A stretch of DNA of 45,879 bases from Isosphaera sp. GTDB lineage: Bacteria; Planctomycetota; Phycisphaerae; Phycisphaerales; UBA1924. Position 1 is the stretch's first letter, and each line of letters opens with the position of its first letter. The DNA lies in assembly GCA_013822085.1 (NCBI GenBank), contig PNJV01000016.1, positions 1-45,879 of the forward strand. Direction: 5' to 3'. The notes beneath the pieces are model-generated. The model was not told the DNA's origin. It searched no databases and saw only the letters and a program-made list of their open reading frames with translations. Position numbers and translations under genes: made by a program. Shown piece after piece: positions 31,701-38,928 of this stretch.

Positions 31701-32459
31701 TTAGCGGCGGCGACGGCTGGCCAGCAGGCCGCCCAGGCCCAGCAGGGCAGCGGCCCCGGGGGTGGGGACGATCGTCGCGTTGACGGCGCCGAAGGAGGTG
31801 ATCAGCGGGTCGCCGCCGAAGAACGGCGCGGTGACCTGGCTGCCCGCGGCGTCGAAGACCGACGAGGCGCCGGCGCCATCGACCACGACCTGATAGACGG
31901 CGTTGGTGACGCCGTCACGGAAGACCGAGAGGGGCTCGGAGCTGTTGCCGGTCAGGCCGGAGAAGGCGAGGTTGGTGCCAACGCCCAGCTGAGAGACCAG
32001 AGCCGCGCCGAGCGCGGCGTCTTCCACTTGGTCGCTGACGAAGATCGCGTCGAAGATCGTGCCGAAGGCGGAGACGTTGTCGAAGAGGCCGTCGTTGTTG
32101 GCGTCCAGGTCCGTCCCAGCGGCGAGGCTGTTGCTGGCCAGGACGAAGCCGAAGCTGGGGTTCTCGAAGTCAGCGACCGAGACGGTCAGCAGGCCGTTGG
32201 CGTCAAAGACGCCGCTGATGGCGAAGGAGCCGGTGGGGTTGACGATAGCGAAAGCGCCACTGGAAGCGGGGCCGTCGGTGTCGATGTTGATGAGGAAGCC
32301 GCTGAAGCTGGCGCCGGCGGTGCCGCGGAGCTCGATGGTGGTGGTGGTGGGGTCAGTGCCAGCGGGGTTGGGCTGGAACTCGTTGATCAGGACCGGGCCA
32401 GCCAAGGCCGAGGCCGACAGAGCAAGGCCAGCCAGGCTGGCGATCATCGACGTGTGCAT
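31701..32459 (-). CDS. CTERM-anchored surface protein with lamin-tail-like domain (PEP3)
   Basis: A 252-residue exported protein from ATG 32459, with AGGAG 8 bases before it. The signal peptide is MHTSMIASLAGLALSASALAG. The mature start VLINEFQPNPAGTDPTTTTIELRGTAG resembles the beginning of a lamin-tail domain (LINE..PNP..D..EL), followed by SFSGFLINIDTDG. LTD domains occur on bacterial surface proteins and secreted nucleases; here the domain stands alone. The C-terminus is PTPGAAALLGL + GGLLAS + RRRR, the same sorting-type tail as the tandem pair at 16365 and 17750, but with different codons, so not a recent copy. Expression as a single-gene unit is indicated by its own terminator and promoter. 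Confidence 0.85.
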   Translation of the reverse strand: MHTSMIASLAGLALSASALAGPVLINEFQPNPAGTDPTTTTIELRGTAGASFSGFLINIDTDGPASSGAFAIVNPTGSFAISGVFDANGLLTVSVADFENPSFGFVLASNSLAAGTDLDANNDGLFDNVSAFGTIFDAIFVSDQVEDAALGAALVSQLGVGTNLAFSGLTGNSSEPLSVFRDGVTNAVYQVVVDGAGASSVFDAAGSQVTAPFFGGDPLITSFGAVNATIVPTPGAAALLGLGGLLASRRRR

Positions 32460-32764
32460 CTTTCTCTCTCCTGTTGAATGCGATGGGCACGCCCCACGGG
32501 CGTTCTCCCACGGAGGCACAGTTTATGACACAGCCGCTGGGTGGCCAGTCGATTGGATTGGGTGAGAGGCCGGCTTACTGAAACTTTGCAATTCTGGGCG
32601 TATTGATTGCTGGGCCCGCCGACGTGTGCACGCGCTGGGCGGGGACTCCCGATGGAGGGAGCCGGTTGATGCGGGTGCGGGTGCGGGGGTTGGGGGGCCA
32701 GAGGTTGGGGGGTTGGGAAGGATCCGGCGCCGCGGTTCGGCGGTTTCGAGGCAATGGGGAGCGC
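32460..32764. promoter_or_regulatory. Divergent intergenic region with probable PEP3 promoter
   Basis: On the minus strand TGGCCA (32547-32542), 16 bases, TAAACT (32525-32520) is a candidate promoter for PEP3, 61 bases before its start. The rest holds no gene; for top6B only a GGGGAG three bases before its ATG is seen. The 32660-32720 part is G-rich with short GGGTGC repeats. Confidence 0.4.
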
Positions 32765-35269
32765 ATGGCCAAGGTGCACGCAGCGGAGCACGAGCAGGGA
32801 CGCACACGGGTCACAGCCGAGCAGATGGCGGCTCGGCAACGGGACATCTCCGTTAGCGAGTTCTTCGCCAAGAACAGGCACTTGTTGGGGTTCGACAACC
32901 CGCGCAAGGCCCTGCTCACGACGGTCAAAGAGGCCGTGGACAACGCCCTGGACGCCTGCGAAGAGGCCGGGATCCTGCCGGACATCACGGTGGTGATCGA
33001 GGACCTCGGGGAGCTGCGCCAGGGCGTTCAGAACCAGGGCGAGGTGACAGCAGCGGGCAGCCCCCAGGTCTCAGCGTCACGCAAGGAGCGCAGCGCCGGC
33101 AAGCGCGCCAGCGGTGCGGGGGGTGGCGCGGGTGGTGGTGGGGGCGGTGGCGGGTCGGGGGGAGCGGGGGGGTCGGGGGGGTCGAACCGCTACCGCGTGA
33201 CGGTGGTGGACAACGGCCCCGGGATCGTGCGCAAGCAGGTGGAGAACATCTTCGGCAGGCTCCTTTACGGCTCGAAGTTCCACCGGCTCAAGATGAGCCG
33301 CGGCCAGCAGGGGATCGGGATCTCAGCGGCGGGGATGTACGGCCTGATCACCACGGGCCGGCCGATGGTGATCCACACCAAGCCCAAGGCCGACGCGGCG
33401 GCTCATCACATCGAGCTGGCGATGAACACCAAGACCAACCGGGCCGAGGTGACCGTCGATGACGAGACGGAGGACTTCCCGCCGCAGCGGCTGCGCGGGA
33501 TCGGGGGCCCCTGGTGCGTGCCGGCGGAGGTGTACCGGACCGGGACGAGCGTGTCGATCGAGCTGGAGGGGCGGTACCAGCGCGGGCGCGGCTCGGTGGA
33601 CGAGTTCCTGGAGCTGACGGCGATCGCCAACCCGCACGCGCGGGTCGTGTTTGTCGCGCCCGGCGGCGCGTTGGCCGTCGGCAACGAGGACGGGGGCGCC
33701 GACGAGCTGCGCTCCGAGGCCGCCCCGGCCCGGCCCGGCCCCCCCGGCACCGCTGTCTCGCCCGGCACTGCTGTTTCGCCCGGCACCGAGGGCGCGATCG
33801 TCGGCCAGGGCCTGGACGCGTCGGTGCGCACGCGGGAGCTGGGCGGGGTGACGGTCTACCCGCGCGGCGTCGAGCAGCTGCCGCCGGAGACCAAGGAGAT
33901 CCAGCCGCACCCGCGCGGCGTGGAGCTTGGGATCCTGATCCAGATGCTCCGCGAGGCCGAGCAGGACAAGGGCGGTGGCGGGAGCCTGTGGCATTTTTTG
34001 CAGGAGAAGTTCTCGCGGGTGAGCGGCGCAGCGGCCGGCGGGCTGTGCCAGGCGGTCGGGGCCACGACGCGGACGCGCGTGGCCGACGTGGACCACGCGC
34101 AGGCCGAGCGGCTCTTCCGGGCGCTCCAGGAGGCCAAGCTGCCGCCGCCGCCGACCGACTGCCTGGCGCCGATCGGGGTGCGTCAGCTCCTGGCGGGGAT
34201 GCTCAAGGGCGTGCGGGCCGAGTTCTACGCGGCCTCGTCGCGCGAGGCGGCCGTCTACCGCGGGCGTCCGTTCCAGATCGAGTCGGCGATCGCCTTCGGC
34301 GGCGACCTGCCCAAGGAAGAGACGGCCCGTGTGATCCGGTTCGCCAACCGCGTGCCGCTCCAGTTCCAGCAGTCGGCCTGCTCGTCATTCAAGGCGGTGG
34401 TGGAGACCAACTGGCGGAACTACGACCTCCAGCAGCCGCGCGCCGCCCTGCCGGTGGGGCCGCTGGTGATCATGATCCACATGGCCAGCGTGTGGGTGCC
34501 CTTCACCAGCGAGAGCAAGGAGGCCGTCGCCGACTACGACGAGATCCGCCGGGAGATGAAGCTGGCCCTGATGGAGTGCGGGCGCAAGCTGGGGGCGTAC
34601 CTGCGCAAGCGCGCCCAGATGCGCCGCCAGGCCGAGCGCCGCGACATCTTCGAGCGCTACATCGGCGAGGTGGCCAAGGCCGTGCACGCCCTCAACGGCG
34701 TCGGGGCCCAGCGGCTGCACGAGGCCCTGCTCGCCCAGGCCAAGAAACGCACCGCCGTTGCCGACTTGCGACTGGACGAGGACGGCAAACGCGTGAGCCA
34801 GGAGGACGACCCGGGCGATCAGGACGGCGTGATCATCCTCGACGGGGGCGCAGACGGCGGCGGTGGGGGCGAGCCCCGGGGCGGCGGCGCTGCGGGCGGT
34901 GTCAGCGAGGGCGGGGGCGACAGGGTGGACGGGGGCAAGGCCCAGGCACGCGCAGCGGCCAAGCCGTCACGGCCGCGGGCCGCGGCCAAGGCAAGCAGCC
35001 TGCCGCCAGAGCGGCTGGACATCAAACCCCCGCAACCAGTCAAGCCCGCCAAGCCGACCAAGGGGCCGCGCGCCGCCGACGACCTGGGCGAGCTGCCCTT
35101 TGCTGCGCCCAGCCGGGCCGAGGAGGCGGCGTTGGCCGTCAACGCGGCCCAGCGGGGCGCCGCCGCTGATCCACCCGCCCCCGGCGGTGGGGCGCGCACC
35201 AAGCCGCGCGTGCGGTGGGACCCCAAGACGGGCAAGATGGTGCCGGTCGAGCCGGCCGGGCTGTTCTAA
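32765..35269 (+). CDS. top6B: DNA topoisomerase VI subunit B
   Basis: The ATPase subunit of type IIB topoisomerase, which passes one duplex through another with subunit A. It has 834 residues from ATG 32765; archaeal Top6B is about 530-650. The GHKL fold shows E56 and N60 in KEAVDNALDACEEAG, VVDNGPGI (D149) and the lid SRGQQGIGISAAGMYG. Residues 83-141 form an inserted Lys/Gly/Ser stretch, with 20 Gly in 30 positions, inside the ATP domain. A second insert (about 298-375, with PGTAVSPGT repeats) splits the middle domain before LPPETKEIQPHPRGVELG. The transducer includes GGDLPKEETARVIRFANRVPLQFQ. Residues from about 690 on are a basic Ala/Lys/Pro tail. The gene leads an operon with top6A. Confidence 0.95.
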   Translation: MAKVHAAEHEQGRTRVTAEQMAARQRDISVSEFFAKNRHLLGFDNPRKALLTTVKEAVDNALDACEEAGILPDITVVIEDLGELRQGVQNQGEVTAAGSPQVSASRKERSAGKRASGAGGGAGGGGGGGGSGGAGGSGGSNRYRVTVVDNGPGIVRKQVENIFGRLLYGSKFHRLKMSRGQQGIGISAAGMYGLITTGRPMVIHTKPKADAAAHHIELAMNTKTNRAEVTVDDETEDFPPQRLRGIGGPWCVPAEVYRTGTSVSIELEGRYQRGRGSVDEFLELTAIANPHARVVFVAPGGALAVGNEDGGADELRSEAAPARPGPPGTAVSPGTAVSPGTEGAIVGQGLDASVRTRELGGVTVYPRGVEQLPPETKEIQPHPRGVELGILIQMLREAEQDKGGGGSLWHFLQEKFSRVSGAAAGGLCQAVGATTRTRVADVDHAQAERLFRALQEAKLPPPPTDCLAPIGVRQLLAGMLKGVRAEFYAASSREAAVYRGRPFQIESAIAFGGDLPKEETARVIRFANRVPLQFQQSACSSFKAVVETNWRNYDLQQPRAALPVGPLVIMIHMASVWVPFTSESKEAVADYDEIRREMKLALMECGRKLGAYLRKRAQMRRQAERRDIFERYIGEVAKAVHALNGVGAQRLHEALLAQAKKRTAVADLRLDEDGKRVSQEDDPGDQDGVIILDGGADGGGGGEPRGGGAAGGVSEGGGDRVDGGKAQARAAAKPSRPRAAAKASSLPPERLDIKPPQPVKPAKPTKGPRAADDLGELPFAAPSRAEEAALAVNAAQRGAAADPPAPGGGARTKPRVRWDPKTGKMVPVEPAGLF

Positions 35270-35311
35270 GGCGAGGGCGTCGGCCCGCGCGGCCGAGGGA
35301 GAGGACCACCG

Positions 35312-36463
35312 ATGGCAAAGAAGGACGTGCCGAGCGGCAAGGGCAAGGGGACGCAGGCCCCGGCGCTCAAGGAGCGCGACACCCGCACGCTGGGCAAGCT
35401 CGTGGGCCTGGCCGACCAGGTGGCCCAGACGACGCTGGGCGGGCGCGAGCCCCGGATCGAGATCCCCACGCGCACCAAGAGCAACACGGTCTGGAACAAG
35501 AAGCGCGGGATCCTCCAGATGGGCCAGGCCACGGCCGAGCGCGAGCTGTTCAACCTGAGCCAGGCCAAGCAGTTCATGCAGACGATGCTCCACGCCAGCA
35601 CGATCAAGGACCTGATCGAGGCGCAGAAGACCAGCAGCCTCCGCGGTGTGTTCTACAAGGCCAAGCACACCGTGGCCGGCACCAAGGAGAACACCTTCGA
35701 CACCCAGGACGAGAGCGACCCGATCCTGGAGGACCTGGAGGTGGCCCTGGGGGCCCTGCGCGAGGAGCTGCACATCTTCGCCGAGAACCGCGGGGCCATG
35801 GTCGGCAACATCACGCTGGTGGACAAGGGCGACGCGATCGACTGCCGCAGGATGGGCAGCGGTGGCTACGCGCTGCCGAGCATCGTCGAGCCCGACGTGA
35901 TCCAGTTCAGCAAGTGCGAGGCGGACTTCGTCCTGCACGTGGAGAAGGGCACGGTCTGGAACCGCTTCAACGAGGACCGCTTCTGGGAGAAGAACAACTG
36001 CGTCCTGACCCACGGGGCGGGCCAGCCCCCGCGCGGGTGCCGGCGGCTGCTCCAGCGGCTCAACCAGGAGCTCAAGCTCCCGATCGTCTGCGTGCTCGAC
36101 TGCGACCCGTGGGGGCACTACATCTACAGCGTGATCAAGCAGGGCTCGATCTCGCTGGCCTTCGAGAGCACGCGCCTGGCGATCCCCGAGGCCAAGTTCC
36201 TGGGCATCCGCAGCAAGGACTACGACGCCTGCGGGCTGGACGAGGCCGTCAAGATCGATATGACCGACAACGACGTCAAGCGCGCCAAGGAGATCGCCGC
36301 CTACCCGTGGTTTGCCGGGCACAAGGGGTGGCAGCGCGAGATCGAGCACCTGGTGCGCAACGGGTTCAAGATGGAGGTCGAGTCGCTGATCACCAAGGAC
36401 ATCAGCTACGTCACCGAGGAGTACGTGCCCCAGCGCCTCAAGGCCCAGGACTGGCTCGAGTAG
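35312..36463 (+). CDS. top6A: DNA topoisomerase VI subunit A (Spo11-like)
   Basis: The DNA-cleaving subunit, homologous to Spo11, 383 residues, near normal length. The WHD has KTSSLRGVFYKAKH with the predicted catalytic Y115. The Toprim domain has E211 (HVEKG) and D263/D265 (VLDCDPWGHYIYS) for metal. The C-terminal half (KFLGIRSKDYDACGL, GWQREIEHLVRNGFKMEVESL) follows archaeal Top6A. It starts 42 bases after top6B with GAGAGGA upstream, clearly one operon. Acquisition from archaea long ago is the usual explanation for bacterial topo VI; composition here looks native. Confidence 0.95.
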   Translation: MAKKDVPSGKGKGTQAPALKERDTRTLGKLVGLADQVAQTTLGGREPRIEIPTRTKSNTVWNKKRGILQMGQATAERELFNLSQAKQFMQTMLHASTIKDLIEAQKTSSLRGVFYKAKHTVAGTKENTFDTQDESDPILEDLEVALGALREELHIFAENRGAMVGNITLVDKGDAIDCRRMGSGGYALPSIVEPDVIQFSKCEADFVLHVEKGTVWNRFNEDRFWEKNNCVLTHGAGQPPRGCRRLLQRLNQELKLPIVCVLDCDPWGHYIYSVIKQGSISLAFESTRLAIPEAKFLGIRSKDYDACGLDEAVKIDMTDNDVKRAKEIAAYPWFAGHKGWQREIEHLVRNGFKMEVESLITKDISYVTEEYVPQRLKAQDWLE

Positions 36464-36501
36464 CCCCCCGCCCCCCCCGGCCCCGCCCCCTGTGCTCCCG
36501 C

Positions 36502-37407
36502 TTAGACGGCGTCGAAGCCGCTGGGGCGCAGCGGCTCGGGGCAGGGCGCCCCGTCGGCGTCCGGCTCTTCGAGCGTCAGGCCGTCGTGGGCCAGGGACAT
36601 GGGCTCGGGCAGCTCGGCGCACGTGGCCGCGTGCGGCAGGTCGTGGGCGATGTGGATGAACAGCGCACGGGCCGGGGCCAGGCGCCCGGCGATCTCGACG
36701 GCCTGATCGAGCGTCAGGTGCGTGGGGTGGTGGCGCTTGCGCAGCGCGTCGAGGCAGAGCGTGCCCAGGCCCTCCAGGTGCGGGTAGGTCTCGGGCGGGA
36801 TCGCCGACACGTCGGTGCAGTAGGCCAGCGGGAACACGGGCGTGTGCGCCCGCCCCGCGGCGGGCCCCCGCCGGGCCGGCGCCGGGGGCAGGTCGAAGCG
36901 GAACCCAAGCACCGGGAGCCTGCCGTGGAGCAGGCGCAGCGGCGTGACACGCAGGCCCCAGAGATCGATCGGCGTCAGGGGCTCGAGCCGGCGCGGGATC
37001 AGCGTGGCCACGAAGGAGTCGTTGACGTAGCGCTGGCGCTCGAAGATGTGTGCGTAGACCCGGCGGAGGTGGTCCATGGTGTGGTCCTCGGCCCACACGT
37101 CGATGGGGGAGCGCTGGACGGCGTTGAACCGGCGGACCTCGTCGAGGCCGAAGGTGTGGTCCACGTGGTTGTGGGTGAAGAGCACCGCGTCGCAGCGCCT
37201 GAGCCGGGCGTGGACGGCCTGGAGGCGCAGGTCGGGCGTGGCGTCGATCAGGACCGTGCGCGGTCGCCCGTGCGGGTCGGTCCAGCTCAGGGCCGCCCCG
37301 GTGCGCGAGCGCTGGTCGCGCGGGTCGGGGCTGGTGCACACGGGGCAGTCGCAGGCGATGCACGGCACGCCCGCCGAGGTGCCCGTGCCCAGGAACGTGA
37401 ATCGCAT
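36502..37407 (-). CDS. Metallo-beta-lactamase-fold hydrolase, PhnP-like
   Basis: A 301-residue metal-dependent hydrolase. I start at ATG 37407 because MRFTFLGTGTSAGVPCIACDCPVC is the family's first strand; longer frames are low-complexity. The metal motif is FTHNHVDHTFGLDEVRRF (HxHxDH). Cys in the CIACDCPVC start resembles the extra zinc site of PhnP. The later YCTDVSAIPPETY and HLTLDQAVEIAGRLAPARALFIHIAHD supply the remaining ligands. PhnP cleaves cyclic ribose phosphates, but no phosphonate genes lie here, so the substrate is unknown. It diverges from hmgA over 100 bases. Confidence 0.88.
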   Translation of the reverse strand: MRFTFLGTGTSAGVPCIACDCPVCTSPDPRDQRSRTGAALSWTDPHGRPRTVLIDATPDLRLQAVHARLRRCDAVLFTHNHVDHTFGLDEVRRFNAVQRSPIDVWAEDHTMDHLRRVYAHIFERQRYVNDSFVATLIPRRLEPLTPIDLWGLRVTPLRLLHGRLPVLGFRFDLPPAPARRGPAAGRAHTPVFPLAYCTDVSAIPPETYPHLEGLGTLCLDALRKRHHPTHLTLDQAVEIAGRLAPARALFIHIAHDLPHAATCAELPEPMSLAHDGLTLEEPDADGAPCPEPLRPSGFDAV

Positions 37408-37445
37408 CGCCAACGGTAGTGTCCCGGCGCGTCCGGCCGGGGCGG

Positions 37446-37451
37446 TATGAT
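37446..37451 (+). promoter_or_regulatory. Possible -10 element (TATGAT) before hmgA
   Basis: TATGAT matches five of six consensus bases and lies 56 bases before the hmgA start. No -35 is visible. Confidence 0.4.
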
Positions 37452-37507
37452 CCGCCAGCCCGCGCGGCCGACCGCGGCCGCCACGCACACCCGCACGGAG
37501 CGCCAGC

Positions 37508-38893
37508 ATGCCGCACTACTACCGGCTCGGGCAGCTGCCCAAGAAGCGTCACACGCAGTTCCGCAGGCCCGACGGGGTGCTCTACTCGGAGGAGCTCTTC
37601 GGGACCGAGGGCTTCACCGGGCCCACCTCGACGATGTACCACATCAACCCGCCGACGCAGGTGGCCGGCTGGCGCACGCTCTACTCGACCAAGCCCCAGT
37701 ACGTCGAGGCCGACACCATGCGCATGCGGCACACGCGCAGCGGCCTGATGCGCCCCGCGGGGGACCCCGTCACCGGGCGCGTGGTCCTCTACGGCAACAG
37801 CGACGTGGAGATGAGCGTCTGCGTCCCCGCCGAGGGCATGGGGTACCACTACAAGAACGCCCAGGGGGACGAGTGCATCTTCGTGCACTTTGGCACCGGC
37901 GTGCTCTACACGATGATGGGCGCGCTGCGCTTCGGGCCCAAGGACTACCTGGTCGTGCCCAAGGGCGTCGTCTACCGCATGGAGTTCGACCGCAGGCAGA
38001 GCGGCCCGGGCGGCACGCCGGCCGACGGGGGCCCCAGCGTCGAGGCCGTGCCCCTGGGCAAGTTCCTGACCATCGAGACGGCCAACGGCTCGCACATCCT
38101 GCCCCCAAAGCGCTACATGAGCCACGACACGGCCCAGTTCCTCGAGCACGCGCCCTACTGCGAGCGCGACCTGCGCCTGCCCGAGATGCCCATGACCTGG
38201 AACGAGCACGGGGCCTATGAAGTCCGCGTCAAGGCGCGCGGGTCCATGCACGCCTACGTCTACGACTACCACCCGCTGGACATCGTCGGCTGGGACGGGT
38301 GCTACTACCCCTACGCCTTCAACATCGACGACTTTGCGCCCATCACCGGCAAGCTGCACATGCCCCCGCCGATCCACCAGACCTTCGAGGGGCACAACTT
38401 CGTCATCTGCTCCTTCTGTCCGCGCATGCTCGACTGGCACCCCCAGGCCATCAAGGTCCCGTACAACCACAGCAACCTCGACAGCGACGAGGTCCTGTAC
38501 TACGTCGAGGGCAACTTCGGCAGCCGCAAGGGCATCGAGATCGGCTCGCTGACGGCCCACCCGCAGGGCATCCCGCACGGCCCGCACCCGGGCACCATCG
38601 AGGCCTCCCTGGGCGCGACCCACACCGCCGAGCTGGCGGTGATGTGCGACACCTTCCGCCCGCTGCTGCCCACCCAGGCCGCCGTCGAGCTGGACGATCC
38701 CAAGTACCCCGCCTCCTGGCAGGGCGAGCACTTCCCCAAGCTCAAGGGCGGCCACATGACCCTCAACGGGCACTCGGCCGCGGCTGCCCCCGCGGTGCAG
38801 CTGGCCCAGATGGTCCAGCAGCTGGGGGCTGGCGCAAGGCCCGCTGACACCTGGGCCCCCGGGGGTGACACCGCCCCGCCGTCGGGCCGCTGA
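37508..38893 (+). CDS. hmgA: Homogentisate 1,2-dioxygenase
   Basis: An Fe(II) enzyme that opens the homogentisate ring in tyrosine and phenylalanine breakdown, 461 residues, near the family length (about 440). ATG 37508 follows GGAG (37497-37500). Family stretches include GHNFVICSFCPRMLDWHPQAIKVPYNHSN, the iron region HSNLDSDEVLYYVEGNFGSRKG and HPQGIPHGPHPGT. The last 35 residues are low-complexity. The next enzymes of the pathway (maleylacetoacetate isomerase, fumarylacetoacetase) are not adjacent, so the pathway genes are scattered or the enzyme acts on a related substrate. Confidence 0.93.
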   Translation: MPHYYRLGQLPKKRHTQFRRPDGVLYSEELFGTEGFTGPTSTMYHINPPTQVAGWRTLYSTKPQYVEADTMRMRHTRSGLMRPAGDPVTGRVVLYGNSDVEMSVCVPAEGMGYHYKNAQGDECIFVHFGTGVLYTMMGALRFGPKDYLVVPKGVVYRMEFDRRQSGPGGTPADGGPSVEAVPLGKFLTIETANGSHILPPKRYMSHDTAQFLEHAPYCERDLRLPEMPMTWNEHGAYEVRVKARGSMHAYVYDYHPLDIVGWDGCYYPYAFNIDDFAPITGKLHMPPPIHQTFEGHNFVICSFCPRMLDWHPQAIKVPYNHSNLDSDEVLYYVEGNFGSRKGIEIGSLTAHPQGIPHGPHPGTIEASLGATHTAELAVMCDTFRPLLPTQAAVELDDPKYPASWQGEHFPKLKGGHMTLNGHSAAAAPAVQLAQMVQQLGAGARPADTWAPGGDTAPPSGR

Positions 38894-38928
38894 CACGCGC
38901 GCTGCCCCGGCGTCGCCACACGGGCCGA

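Noticed and set aside
36842-37030. Small + strand frames inside the PhnP-like gene
   Set aside because: Short shadows with no start signal or conserved feature.
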